Notes: generated from the letters alone by a model not told the origin. Positions 1 through 8,195 are shown, counted from the first letter of the stretch. The stretch: DNA of 64,000 nt from Variovorax gossypii (GCF_003965815.1 NZ_RXOE01000006.1:62001-126000); one strand, 5' to 3'. Program-made: numbers and translations.

Positions 1-622
1 GCGCGTCGACCTGGCCGATGCGGAACATGGTGGTCGGGAAGAGTCCGCTGCCGTGGCCGTCGCCCACCTCGAAGGGCACGCCCGCGAAGGCGGCCACGTC
101 GGCATCGCCGCTGGCGTCGATGAAGGCGTTGGCGCGAATGGCCTGGCGGCCCGACTTGGTCTCGACCACCAGTGCTGCGATGCGCTTGCCGTCGAGCACG
201 ACGGCGGCCGCAAGCGCGTGGAACAGCAGCTTCACGCCCGCTTCGCCGAGCAGCTGGTCGGCGGCGAGCTTGTAGGCCGAGGTGTCGTAGGAGCGCACGC
301 AGATGCGCCCGCCCATGCCGTTCTGCGGCTGGTTCATGCCGTTGAGCGCGGCGATGCGGTCGATGAGTTCGTCGACCACGCCGCGCACCAGCTGCGTCAT
401 CTCGCCTTTGCGCTTGCCGTACAGGCCCGCGAAATTGGTGACGCCGCCGGCCGTACCCATGCCGCCGAGAAAACCGTAGCGCTCCACCAGCAGCGTGTTG
501 GCGCCATGGCGCGCGGCGCTCACCGCGGCCGCAATGCCGGCGGGGCCGCCGCCGACCACCACCACGTCGTACTCGCCGAACACCGGCAGCGTGCGCGCCG
601 GTTCATGCAATGTGGAAGTCAT
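1..622 (-). CDS. FAD-dependent oxidoreductase, C-terminus beyond window
   Basis: The reverse strand from the ATG at 622 encodes a protein starting MTSTLHEPARTLPVFGEYD, followed by a Rossmann FAD-binding loop GGGPAG near residues 24-29. A later stretch (GRRIAALVVETKSGRQ-like, then DASGDADVAAFAGVPFE) matches the FAD_oxidored family (Pfam PF12831 type), which oxidises small organic acids or acts in catabolic clusters. Only about 207 residues are in the window; the C-terminus is missing. It is the last visible gene of the leftward operon that starts with gentisate dioxygenase, 125 bp after the Bug gene stop. The substrate is unknown; a role in aromatic or organic-acid catabolism is inferred from position only. 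Confidence 0.8.
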   Translation of the reverse strand, partial: MTSTLHEPARTLPVFGEYDVVVVGGGPAGIAAAVSAARHGANTLLVERYGFLGGMGTAGGVTNFAGLYGKRKGEMTQLVRGVVDELIDRIAALNGMNQPQNGMGGRICVRSYDTSAYKLAADQLLGEAGVKLLFHALAAAVVLDGKRIAALVVETKSGRQAIRANAFIDASGDADVAAFAGVPFEVGDGHGSGLFPTTMFRIGQVDA

Positions 623-652
623 TCAAATAGATCCATGGATGTCTGTTCGGGA

Positions 653-741
653 AACACCACGGATCCGGCTTTGCCGGTCCGTCGGTGTTGCCCCCTGCAA
701 GGGGGTTGGCGAAGCGACACGAAGTGCGCGAAGCCTGGGGG
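653..741 (-). repeat. Structured intergenic repeat, family A copy 1
   Basis: An 89-bp element lying 5 nt after the stop codon of the leftward Bug gene. It contains a long near-perfect stem (AACACC-ACGGA-CCGGC pairing with GCCGG-TCCGT-GGTGTT), then a CCCCC/GGGGG hairpin, then a 28-nt folded core bounded by GGC and GCC with a GAA loop. Its last 37 nt are identical in copies at 27343-27429 and 59132-59220. It resembles REP-like 3' elements; no transposase is nearby. Confidence 0.85.
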
Positions 742-746
742 TGTGC

Positions 747-1724
747 TCACTGCAACTTGATGCCGCGGGCGGAAATGATCTTGGTCATGATGGCGGCCTC
801 CTCGTTCACGCGCGTACGCATGCCGTCCGGCGAGGTGCCCACGGCCTGCCAGCCCTGCTCGAAGAGCTTGCGGCGCACGTCGGGGTTCTTCATCACGGCT
901 TCGAGTTCGCGGCTGATGCGCGCCTGCGCCACCTTCGACAGGTTGGCCGGGCCCAGCAGCGCCACCCACACCTCGAGGTTGAAGTCCTTCACGCCGGCGT
1001 CGGACAGCGGCGGGATCTCGGGCACCAGCGCGCTGCGGCCGCCCGTGAGGCCGATGGCCTTGAGCTTGCCGGCCTTGATCTGCGGCATGGCCACGCCCGG
1101 CGGGATCAGGCCCATCTGCACCTGGTCGCCCAGCATCGCGGTGATGACCTGCGGGTTGCCCTGGTAGGGCACGTGCTCGGGCTTGAAGCCGGGCACGCGG
1201 GTCTTGAGCAGTTCCATGCCCAGGTGGCCGACCGAGCCGATGCCCACCGAGCCGTAGTTCCACTTGTCGCCGGCCTTGCGGCCTTCGTCGAAGAAGGCGG
1301 TGCCCGAGGGCAGGTTGTTCTGCGCCACCAGCACCAGCGGGGCGGTCGCGATCAGCGAGAGATACGTGAAGTCCTTGACCGGGTCGTACGGCAGCTTGGG
1401 ATACAGCATCTTCGACGACGTGAGGTTGCCGTTGATGACGAGGCCCAGCGTGTGGTCGTCGTTGGCCTTGGCCACCTGGTCGGCCGCGATGTTGCCCGAG
1501 GCGCCGGCCTTGTTGTCGACCACGATCGGCTGGCCCAGCGCCTTCGACAGCGGCTCGGCGATGGTGCGAGCGGCGATGTCGGGCGTGGAGCCGCCGGGGA
1601 AGCCCACCAGCAGGCGGATGGGCTTGGTCGGCCAGGCGGCGTTCTGTGCGCTGGCGCTCAGGGGCAGCGCGGCAGCGGCGGCCAGGCCGCAGGCGATCAA
1701 AAGGGCTCTCTTGGTGGCGTGCAT
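747..1724 (-). CDS. Bug/TctC-family periplasmic solute-binding protein
   Basis: A tripartite tricarboxylate transporter receptor (Bug family), which binds a carboxylate in the periplasm. The protein of 325 aa starts MHATKRALLIACGLAAAAAL with a Sec signal peptide ending around SASA-QN. The mature part has the usual Bug opening WPTKPIRLLVGFPGGSTPDIAAR. The ATG at 1724 is preferred over an in-frame TTG at 1751 because it gives a clean signal peptide; neither has a strong ribosome site. It follows a second Bug gene in the same direction by 85 bp. No TctA/TctB membrane genes are adjacent, as is common for Bug genes. The likely ligand is an aromatic acid of the gentisate route, an inference from the operon. 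Confidence 0.85.
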   Translation of the reverse strand: MHATKRALLIACGLAAAAALPLSASAQNAAWPTKPIRLLVGFPGGSTPDIAARTIAEPLSKALGQPIVVDNKAGASGNIAADQVAKANDDHTLGLVINGNLTSSKMLYPKLPYDPVKDFTYLSLIATAPLVLVAQNNLPSGTAFFDEGRKAGDKWNYGSVGIGSVGHLGMELLKTRVPGFKPEHVPYQGNPQVITAMLGDQVQMGLIPPGVAMPQIKAGKLKAIGLTGGRSALVPEIPPLSDAGVKDFNLEVWVALLGPANLSKVAQARISRELEAVMKNPDVRRKLFEQGWQAVGTSPDGMRTRVNEEAAIMTKIISARGIKLQ

Positions 1725-1809
1725 GAAGGGAAAGTGTGAAAAAGTTGTCAAAAACCTGAGAGGGCCAGCTTAACTGCCTGAGAAGACACCGGGCAAGCCG
1801 AGCCCTCCG

Positions 1810-2787
1810 CTATTCGAGGCTGATGTTGCCCCTGCGCACCAGCTCGCCGTACACCTTCGACTTGGCCTCGGCATTGCGCTCGATTTCCTCGGGCGACCAT
1901 GCGAGCGGCTCGAAGGCGAAGGTGTCGAAGCGGGCGCGGATCTCGGGATCGGCGATGACCTTGGCCACGTCGGCATTGATCTTCGCCTTGATGGCCGCCG
2001 GCACGCCCTTGGGCGCGAGCAGCGACACGAAGGAATTCACCTCCAGCGATGCGGGTCCGCCCGCCTCGGCCATGGTCGGCACGTCGGGCATCTGCGGGAT
2101 GCGCTTGCTCGCCGCGACCGCGATGTAGCGCAGCTTGCCGGCCTTGTAGATGCCCTGGCTCGACGGGATGCTCGCGAAGGCCCACGGCACCTCGCCGGTG
2201 CCCACGTTGGAGTAGAGCTGCGACACCTCGCGATACGGCGCGTGGCGCATGCGGATGCCGGTGAGTGCCTCAAGCTGCTGCGCGCCCAGGTGGCCCGGGC
2301 TTCCCACGCCCCACGAGCCGTAGACGATGCCGTCGGGGTTGGCCTTGGCGGCGGCGATCAGGTCGCCCATGTTCTTCCACTTCGACTCGGTGGCCACGGC
2401 CACGAAGAAGGGCGTGCGAAAGAGCGATGCCACCGGGTCGAAGTGCTGCAGCGTCACGAAGTTGCGCGACTTGTACAGGTGCGGCAGCGCGGCGATGTGC
2501 TCGCTGTCGAGCTGCAGCAGCGTGTAGCCGTCGGGCGCGGCGCGGCGTGCCTGGTCGATGGCGATGAAGCCGCCGCCGCCGGGCCGGTTGTCGACGAGCA
2601 CGCGCTGGTTCCACAGGCGCGAGAGCTTGTCGGAGACGAGGCGCAGCACCGCGTCGGGGCCGCTGCCGGCGGCGAAGGGCGTGACCAGGGTCACGGGCTT
2701 GCTCGGGTAGTCGGAAGCCTGGGCCAGTGCCCCGGCAGTGGCCGTCAGGGCCAGGAAGCCCGTCAGCAGCGCGCGCGAAAAGTTCAT
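1810..2787 (-). CDS. Bug/TctC-family periplasmic solute-binding protein
   Basis: A second Bug-type receptor of 325 aa, starting MNFSRALLTGFLALTATAGA and carrying a signal peptide cleaved near ALAQA. The mature chain begins SDYPSKPVTLVTPFAAGSGP, typical of the family. The start is supported by AGGAG about 9 nt upstream. It lies 59 bp after the monooxygenase gene in the same operon, so its ligand may be 3-hydroxybenzoate or gentisate (inferred). It is clearly diverged from the neighbouring Bug protein and so is not a recent duplicate. Confidence 0.85.
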   Translation of the reverse strand: MNFSRALLTGFLALTATAGALAQASDYPSKPVTLVTPFAAGSGPDAVLRLVSDKLSRLWNQRVLVDNRPGGGGFIAIDQARRAAPDGYTLLQLDSEHIAALPHLYKSRNFVTLQHFDPVASLFRTPFFVAVATESKWKNMGDLIAAAKANPDGIVYGSWGVGSPGHLGAQQLEALTGIRMRHAPYREVSQLYSNVGTGEVPWAFASIPSSQGIYKAGKLRYIAVAASKRIPQMPDVPTMAEAGGPASLEVNSFVSLLAPKGVPAAIKAKINADVAKVIADPEIRARFDTFAFEPLAWSPEEIERNAEAKSKVYGELVRRGNISLE

Positions 2788-2846
2788 GTCTCTTGTCTCC
2801 TGGGCCTTCGGCCTCGATGGTTATGAATTGCTGAAAGAAAACTGCT

Positions 2847-4121
2847 TCAGTGCGGCGAGAGCGCCGCAACGGCTTCGGCGACGGCCGCGCCCGAAGGACG
2901 CAGCGACTCGGGCGCGTCGTCCAGGCAGCGCTCGGGCCGCCAGGCATAGAGCCATTCGACCGCATCGTAGAAGCGCTCGGGCGTGCGGCCCGGCCAGAGG
3001 CTGTTGCGCACGAGGCGTTCCACGCCCTTGGCGTGATAGAGCCGCCCCATCTCGCGCACCGACAGCACCACGCGCGCCGTACGGGCGACGCGCGCCGCCT
3101 CGTAGAGCTTGAAGGCGGCGGGCATGTCGAAGCCGCAGGCCTTCACGGCCTCGCCGAGCGTCACGGCGTCCTCGAGCGCCATGCACGCGCCCTGCGCGAG
3201 GTACTGCATCATGGGATGCGCCGCGTCGCCCAGCAGCGTGGCAGCGCCTTCGCTCCAGCGCTCGACCGGATCGCGGTCGGCGGTGCTCCAGCGGCGCCAC
3301 GAGGTCGGGCGATCGAGCAGCTGGCGGGGGCGCGCATGCACGCCCTCGAAGTACGAGAGCACCTCTTCCTTGCTGCCGTCGGTCACGCCCCACTCTTCCT
3401 TCTCGCGGCTGTGGAAGGTGACGACCAGGTTGTATTGCTCTCCGTGGCGCAGCGGGTAGTGCACCAGGTGGCAGTTGGGGCCGGCCCAGACCACGGGTGC
3501 GTTCCAGCGCAGGTCGGCCGGCATGTCGGCCGCGGGCACCACTGCGCGATACACCACATGGCCCGACACGCGCGGCGCATCGCCGATGAGCTTGCCGCGC
3601 ACCACCGACTTCACGCCGTCGCATCCCACGATGGCGTCGGCCTTGAAGCTGCGGCCGTCGCGGGTGACAGCCGTCACCGCGTGTGCGCCCTGCCCACCCA
3701 GGTCGATGGACTCGACCTGCGCCGAGGTGTGGAAGCGGATCAGCGGATGCTGCTTCACCGCCTCGTGGATCGCACCGTGCAGGTCTGCGCGATGGCTCAC
3801 CGCATACGGATTTTTGAAGCGCGCGCGGAAGGCCTCGCCGACCGGCACCGAGGCCACTTCGCCGCAGTCGACGGCGTCCATCATCACCAGCCGGTCGGTG
3901 AACACCGAGCCCCGGCGCACTGCCTCGCCCACGCCCAGCGCGTCGAGCGCGGCGAAGGCATTGGGGCCGAGCTGCAGGCCGGCGCCGATCTCGCCGATGG
4001 TGGCGCTCTGCTCGAGCAGGTCGATGGAAACGCCCAGGCGCGCGAGCGCCAGCGCGGCGGCCATGCCGCCGATGCCGCCGCCGACCAGCAGCACGGTGGG
4101 AGGGTTCTTCGATGGAGTCAT
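2847..4121 (-). CDS. nagX: FAD-dependent monooxygenase, 3-hydroxybenzoate 6-hydroxylase-like
   Basis: A flavoprotein hydroxylase of 424 aa in the PHBH fold family. The FAD loop GGGIGG is at residues 14-19, the NADPH/FAD 'DG' segment reads IVGCDGVKS, and the ribityl-binding segment reads LLGDAAHPMMQYLAQG. Single-component hydroxylases of this group convert 3-hydroxybenzoate to gentisate using NAD(P)H and O2. Its position between gentisate pathway genes and a Bug receptor strongly supports that reaction, though salicylate 5- or 1-hydroxylase relatives look similar. The ATG at 4121 is 29 nt downstream of the hydrolase stop. The exact substrate is inferred from context. Confidence 0.8.
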   Translation of the reverse strand: MTPSKNPPTVLLVGGGIGGMAAALALARLGVSIDLLEQSATIGEIGAGLQLGPNAFAALDALGVGEAVRRGSVFTDRLVMMDAVDCGEVASVPVGEAFRARFKNPYAVSHRADLHGAIHEAVKQHPLIRFHTSAQVESIDLGGQGAHAVTAVTRDGRSFKADAIVGCDGVKSVVRGKLIGDAPRVSGHVVYRAVVPAADMPADLRWNAPVVWAGPNCHLVHYPLRHGEQYNLVVTFHSREKEEWGVTDGSKEEVLSYFEGVHARPRQLLDRPTSWRRWSTADRDPVERWSEGAATLLGDAAHPMMQYLAQGACMALEDAVTLGEAVKACGFDMPAAFKLYEAARVARTARVVLSVREMGRLYHAKGVERLVRNSLWPGRTPERFYDAVEWLYAWRPERCLDDAPESLRPSGAAVAEAVAALSPH

Positions 4122-4150
4122 GGCGGGCCCGCGCTTTCCGGAGGATTCAG

Positions 4151-4855
4151 TCAGTCGATTCGGACGGTCAGCGAAGGCAGGCGCTCGATGCTCACCTTGA
4201 TGGTCTGGCCCGGCTTCACCGCGCCCACGCCCTCGGGCGTGCCGGTGAAGATCAGGTCGCCGGGCTGCAGCGTGAAGAGCGTCGAGAGGTTGGCGATGAC
4301 TTCGTTCACCGACCAGATCAGGTGCGTGATGTCGCTCTTCTGGCGCACTTCGCCGTCCACTTCGAGCACGATGGCGCCGGCGTTGATCTCGCCCACGTCG
4401 GCCAGCGTGCGCAGCGGCGCGATGGGCGCGGAGAAATCGAAGGCCTTGCCGATTTCCCACGGGCGGCCCTGCTCGCGCATCTTCATCTGCAGGTCGCGGC
4501 GGGTCATGTCCAGGCCCACGGCGTAGCTGTGGATGTGGCTGGCGGCCTGCTCGACCGGGATGTTGGCGCCGCCCTTGCCGATGGCGACCACCAGCTCGGC
4601 CTCGTAGTGGTAGTTGCCGGTGAGCGGCGGGTAGGGAATGGACGCGCCCTTGCCGTCGAACACGGGCACCACGGAGGCGTCGTCGTTCGGCTTGCAGAAG
4701 AAGAAAGGCGGCTCGCGGTCGGGGTCGAAGCCCATCTCGCGCGCATGCGCGGCGTAGTTGCGGCCGACGCAATAGACGCGGCGCACGGGGAACTGCTGGT
4801 CGGAGCCCACGATGGGCAGGCCGACGATGGAAGGAGGCGTGAAGACGAAGGACAT
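4151..4855 (-). CDS. nagK: Fumarylpyruvate/maleylpyruvate hydrolase (FAA hydrolase family)
   Basis: A 234-aa protein of the fumarylacetoacetate hydrolase fold, starting MSFVFTPPSIVGLPIVGSDQ. It has the RVYCVGRNYAAHAREMG opening, the metal-ligand segment YEAELVVAIGKGG and the FTGTPEGVGAVKPG loop typical of fumarylpyruvate hydrolases. It cleaves the ring-fission product of gentisate to pyruvate and fumarate (or maleate). The gene is 74 bp downstream of gentisate dioxygenase and 29 bp upstream of the monooxygenase. No glutathione-dependent maleylpyruvate isomerase is present beside it, so it may act on maleylpyruvate directly or the isomerase is elsewhere. Confidence 0.87.
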   Translation of the reverse strand: MSFVFTPPSIVGLPIVGSDQQFPVRRVYCVGRNYAAHAREMGFDPDREPPFFFCKPNDDASVVPVFDGKGASIPYPPLTGNYHYEAELVVAIGKGGANIPVEQAASHIHSYAVGLDMTRRDLQMKMREQGRPWEIGKAFDFSAPIAPLRTLADVGEINAGAIVLEVDGEVRQKSDITHLIWSVNEVIANLSTLFTLQPGDLIFTGTPEGVGAVKPGQTIKVSIERLPSLTVRID

Positions 4856-4929
4856 GGGAGGCTCCTGCCGCTCGGGGCGGCACACGGTCAAGAAGAAAGA
4901 AACGGCAAGAAAGAACGATCGCCCGGGCT

Positions 4930-5991
4930 TCAGGCGTCTTCGAGGAAGGCTTCGCGCAGGATGCCCATGGCCTGCTGCACGGGGCGGTCGGAGAAGCTGA
5001 AGAGCACGGCGTCTTCGCCCGGCGACGACAGCTTCAGCGGCGCCCACGAGGGCACGACGAAGGTGTCGCGCGGGCCGAACGCGAAGCGCTGGCCGGCGAT
5101 CTCGGCCGTGCCGTGGCCTTCGACCACGCTGTACACGGCGCCGTCGGTGGCGCGGTGCGTCTTGCCCGCGAAGCCCTTGGGAAGCAGTTGCAGGTTGGTC
5201 GAGATGGTCGGCATCGGCGAGCCGCCCGTCAGCGGGTTGATGTAGCGCAGCTTGTGGCCCAGCCAGGCGTCGGGCACTTCCTGCTTCTGCAGTTGCGCCA
5301 GCGCCTCGCGGCTGCGCGCATAGGGGTAGTTGAAGATCGGCGAGGTGGCCGATACGTGGTCGTGCCGCACCGGCACCATGTTGTGGCCGAAGCGCGCGAG
5401 GCTGTTGCCCTCGGGGCGCGAGACGTGCTGCACCTTGGAGTCGTCGTTCTCGGCGAAGCCGGCGTCGAAGAAGCGCAGCATCGGGATGTCGAGGCCGTCG
5501 AGCCACACCACCGGCTCCACGCTGCCGCCGATGCCCTCGTTGCCATGGTCGTGCCAGGCCCACGAGGGCGTGATGATGAAGTCGCCCGGGTACATGGTGG
5601 TGCGCTCGCCGCCCACCGTGGTGTAGGCGCCCTTGCCGTCGACGATGAAGCGCAGCGCCGACTGCACATGGCGGTGCGAAGGCGCGACCTCGCCCGGCAT
5701 GATGAGCTGCAGGCCCGCGTAGAGCGACTGCGTGATCGACGAATTGCCGGGCAGCGCCGGGTTCTCCAGCACCAGCACGCGGCGCACGGCCTCCTCGGCG
5801 GTGATGAGATCGGCCGACTGCATCAGCAGCGGGCGGATCTCGTCGTAGCGCCACAGGGCGGGCACGCAGGGCGTCTGCGGCTCGCGCGGCACGAGTGCGT
5901 GCAGCGACTCCCACAGCGGCGTGAGGTGCAGCGGGCGGATGCGGTCGTAGTAGTCGCGGCGCTCGGCCGCATTCGAGGGGGCGGGTTTCAT
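4930..5991 (-). CDS. nagI: Gentisate 1,2-dioxygenase
   Basis: A bicupin Fe(II) ring-cleavage dioxygenase of 353 aa, starting MKPAPSNAAERRDYYDRIRP. The first cupin holds the metal-binding motif PSHRHVQSALRFIVDG and the segment SWAWHDHGNEG. A second cupin follows in the C-terminal half (GKTHRATDGAVYSVVEGHG). Length and motifs fit gentisate 1,2-dioxygenases, which open gentisate to maleylpyruvate. It is the first gene of the leftward operon and lies 126 bp from the divergent LysR gene, the presumed regulator. GGAG lies about 11 nt upstream of the ATG. Confidence 0.92.
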   Translation of the reverse strand: MKPAPSNAAERRDYYDRIRPLHLTPLWESLHALVPREPQTPCVPALWRYDEIRPLLMQSADLITAEEAVRRVLVLENPALPGNSSITQSLYAGLQLIMPGEVAPSHRHVQSALRFIVDGKGAYTTVGGERTTMYPGDFIITPSWAWHDHGNEGIGGSVEPVVWLDGLDIPMLRFFDAGFAENDDSKVQHVSRPEGNSLARFGHNMVPVRHDHVSATSPIFNYPYARSREALAQLQKQEVPDAWLGHKLRYINPLTGGSPMPTISTNLQLLPKGFAGKTHRATDGAVYSVVEGHGTAEIAGQRFAFGPRDTFVVPSWAPLKLSSPGEDAVLFSFSDRPVQQAMGILREAFLEDA

Positions 5992-6066
5992 GGGGCGGGT
6001 GTCTCCGTTGGCGGCATTGTTGGCCCGCACCACTATTTCCTCAAGACCGACAGCCAATACACGGAA

Positions 6067-6079
6067 TTCGAAATTTCGA
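6067..6079. promoter_or_regulatory. LysR-type operator, 12-bp palindrome with T-N11-A
   Basis: TCGAAATTTCGA at 6068-6079 is a perfect 12-bp palindrome, and with the T at 6067 it forms the T-N11-A pattern of LysR boxes. It sits in the 126-bp gap between gentisate dioxygenase and the divergent LysR gene, 39-51 nt before the chosen LysR start. This is the expected place for autoregulation and operon activation. Confidence 0.65.
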
Positions 6080-6117
6080 TAATGGTGTCTTTTGCCGTAA
6101 GCAAGCAGGAGTCCCGC

Positions 6118-7014
6118 ATGTCGAAGCTCGATCTCGAATGGCTCGCCGTGTTCGACGAGGTCTACAAGACCGGCAACGTCTCGAAGGCGGCCGAGCGGCT
6201 GGGCATGGCGCAGGCGGCGGCCAGCACCGCGCTCAACAAGCTGCGCGCCCACTTCGACGACCGCCTCTTCACCCGCACCGCGCAGGGCATGCAGCCCACG
6301 CCGCACGCCGAGCGCATCTACCCGAACCTGCGCGAGGCGCTGGCCCAGCTGGCGCAGGCCCAGGGCAACCGCAGCAGCTTCGATCCCGCGCAGGCGCAGC
6401 GGCGCTTCCGCATCTGCATGACCGACATCAGCGAAGTGGTGCTGCTGCCCGGCCTGCTCGACCACCTGCGGCGGTCGGCGCCCGGGGTGCACATCGAGAC
6501 GGAGATCATCTCCACGATCAGCGGCCGGCGGCTGCAGGACGGCGAGGTCGACCTCGCCGTGGGCTTCATGCCGCAGCTGGACGCGGGCTTCTACCAGCAG
6601 ACGCTCTTCATGCAGAACTTCGTCTGCCTGGCGGCGAAGAACCATCCGCGCATCGGCACGAAGCTCACGCGCAAGCGCTTCGAGGCCGAGGCGCACGCGG
6701 TGGTGTCGACCTCGGGCACGGGGCACGCCATCGTCGACACCACGCTCGCGCGGCTGGGGCTGAAGCGCAACGTGGTTGTGCGGCTGTCGAGCTTCCTGAG
6801 CGTGGCGCGCATCGTGGCGCAGACCGAGCTGCTCGTGGTGGTGCCGCGCATCCTGGGCAAGGTGCTGGCCACGCAGGAGCCGGTGAAGCTGCTGGAGCCG
6901 CCCTTCGCGCTGCAGGACTACGCGGTGAAGCAGCACTGGCACGAGCGCTTCCACGCCGACCCGGGCAACGCCTGGCTGCGGCGCACCATGGCGCAGCTGT
7001 TCAGCGGCAGCTAG
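6118..7014 (+). CDS. LysR-family transcriptional regulator of the gentisate operon
   Basis: A 298-aa LysR protein beginning MSKLDLEWLAVFDEVYKTGN. The winged helix-turn-helix (VSKAAERLGMAQAAASTALNKLRAHFDDRLFTR) occupies about residues 20-60, followed by a periplasmic-binding-like effector domain. AGGAG at 6107-6111 selects the ATG at 6118 over an in-frame ATG at 6082. It is divergent from gentisate dioxygenase with a palindromic LysR box between, so it probably activates that operon in response to gentisate or 3-hydroxybenzoate (inferred). Confidence 0.9.
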   Translation: MSKLDLEWLAVFDEVYKTGNVSKAAERLGMAQAAASTALNKLRAHFDDRLFTRTAQGMQPTPHAERIYPNLREALAQLAQAQGNRSSFDPAQAQRRFRICMTDISEVVLLPGLLDHLRRSAPGVHIETEIISTISGRRLQDGEVDLAVGFMPQLDAGFYQQTLFMQNFVCLAAKNHPRIGTKLTRKRFEAEAHAVVSTSGTGHAIVDTTLARLGLKRNVVVRLSSFLSVARIVAQTELLVVVPRILGKVLATQEPVKLLEPPFALQDYAVKQHWHERFHADPGNAWLRRTMAQLFSGS

Positions 7015-7048
7015 CCGGGCGTATGCGCCCGGACGACGGGCGGCGTCC
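7015..7048 (+). terminator. Candidate hairpin terminator after the LysR gene
   Basis: Directly after the TAG is a 7-bp stem CCGGGCG/CGCCCGG with loop TATG (7015-7032), followed by a weaker GGACG/CGTCC stem up to 7048. No T-run follows, so it may only slow polymerase or protect the 3' end. Confidence 0.4.
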
Positions 7049-7124
7049 GGAAGCGGGTGCCCGCTCGCATAATCGCGGCTCCCCACTTCATAGTCACAGC
7101 CATATTCACCAAAGGCGGCCTCCC

Positions 7125-7574
7125 ATGTCCTCGATCACCCTGCGCTTTCTTGCCGAACCCAGCACCGTCAACTTCGGCGGCAAGGTCCACGGCGGCACCG
7201 TCATGAAGTGGATCGACGAAGCGGGCTACGCCTGCGCCACCAGCTGGGCCAAGCGCTACTGCGTCACCGCCTTCATCGGCAGCATCCGCTTCCACCGGCC
7301 GATCATGATCGGCGACCTCGTCGAGGTGGAGGCCCGCCTCGCCTACACCGGCAACACCAGCATGAACATCTCGGTCGAGGTGCGCAGCGGCGACATGAAG
7401 GGCGGCGCGATGGAGAAGACCACCGAGTGCCTGATCGTGTTCGTCTCGGTCGACTCGCACGGCCGGCCGCTGCCGGTCGAGGCCTACGTGCCCGGCACCC
7501 CCGGCGAAATGGCGCTGGCCGAGCGCGCCAAGGCGCACCTGGACGCGAGCCGCGCGGCCGGCGGCACGCCCTGA
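7125..7574 (+). CDS. Acyl-CoA thioesterase, hotdog fold (YciA-like)
   Basis: A 149-aa single hotdog-domain protein starting MSSITLRFLAEPSTVNFGGK. The segment GGKVHGGTVMKWIDEAGYACA is the helix and active-site region of the YciA/acyl-CoA hydrolase family, with the catalytic Asp in WIDEAG. It hydrolyses acyl-CoA to free acid and CoA; chain-length preference cannot be read from sequence. It is monocistronic by spacing (110 bp after the LysR gene, 102 bp before the phasin gene), although its neighbours are also acyl-CoA or PHA related. Confidence 0.85.
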   Translation: MSSITLRFLAEPSTVNFGGKVHGGTVMKWIDEAGYACATSWAKRYCVTAFIGSIRFHRPIMIGDLVEVEARLAYTGNTSMNISVEVRSGDMKGGAMEKTTECLIVFVSVDSHGRPLPVEAYVPGTPGEMALAERAKAHLDASRAAGGTP

Positions 7575-7676
7575 TACCGCGCTTCACGGCATGACCCCGT
7601 AGACGCGAAGCTCTAATGAAGAGCGCGCCGGGCGGCTAGAGTCAGGCGATTGTTTGCAAGCAAAGGAAGAAATCGC

Positions 7677-8153
7677 ATGGCTACCCAGGACGACGACAGC
7701 AACGGCAAGGCCGCCGACCGCATCAAGGATTCCGCCCAGCAGATCTGGCTTGCCGGCCTCGGTGCCTTCGCCAAGATGCAGCAGGAAGGCAGCAAGGCCT
7801 TCGAGGCGCTGGTCAAGGACGGCGCGGGCATGCAGAAGAAGACCCAGCAGGCCGCCGAGGAAACCCTGGCCCAGGCCCAGCAGCGCATGGCCGGCTTCGC
7901 CAGCGAGTTCGGCACCAAGGCCGCCGGCCAGTGGGGCAAGCTGGAGAACATCTTCGAGGAGCGCGTGGCGCGCGCGCTCGAGAAGCTCGGCGCGCCGAGC
8001 GCCGCCGACATGGCCGCGCTGCAGGCGCGCGTCGAGGCGCTCGAGGCCCAGCTGAAGAAGTCGCAGCAGACCGCAGCGCCCCGCAAGACCGCGGCGCGCA
8101 AGACGACAGCCCCCGCGGCCAAGAAGACCCTGCGCCGCAGCAAGGCCAGCTGA
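7677..8153 (+). CDS. Phasin-like polyhydroxyalkanoate granule-associated protein
   Basis: A 158-aa protein starting MATQDDDSNGKAADRIKDSA. The body is almost entirely amphipathic helix (QQIWLAGLGAFAKMQQEGSK, then AAEETLAQAQQRMAGFASEF). The tail is a short coiled coil (ALQARVEALEAQLKK) followed by a Lys/Ala/Thr-rich basic segment ending KKTLRRSKAS, like PhaF/PhaI-type phasins whose basic tail can contact DNA. GGAAG lies 7 nt before the ATG at 7677. Upstream at 7653-7664 is a small inverted repeat TTTGC-AA-GCAAA that could be a regulator site. It probably coats PHA granules; the downstream TetR gene may control it. Confidence 0.82.
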   Translation: MATQDDDSNGKAADRIKDSAQQIWLAGLGAFAKMQQEGSKAFEALVKDGAGMQKKTQQAAEETLAQAQQRMAGFASEFGTKAAGQWGKLENIFEERVARALEKLGAPSAADMAALQARVEALEAQLKKSQQTAAPRKTAARKTTAPAAKKTLRRSKAS

Positions 8154-8163
8154 GCGGCCCGCA

Positions 8164-8195
8164 TTGCGGCGCTGCACAAGAAACCAGCGCCGCAA
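8164..8195 (+). terminator. 11-bp perfect inverted repeat after the phasin gene
   Basis: TTGCGGCGCTG (8164-8174) pairs perfectly with CAGCGCCGCAA (8185-8195) across a 10-nt loop, starting about 10 nt after the phasin stop. There is no U-tract after it on either strand, so a factor-assisted terminator or 3' stabiliser is more likely than a classic intrinsic terminator. Confidence 0.5.

Noticed and set aside
1725..1751. In-frame TTG at 1751 as the start of the first Bug gene
   Set aside because: It would add nine residues before the signal peptide with no ribosome site; the ATG at 1724 gives a standard signal peptide.
2850..4526. Long open frame on the plus strand opposite the monooxygenase and hydrolase genes
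   Set aside because: It is antisense to two well-supported enzymes, lacks a ribosome site and its protein is Arg/His/Ala-rich with no family features. High GC content keeps such shadow frames open.
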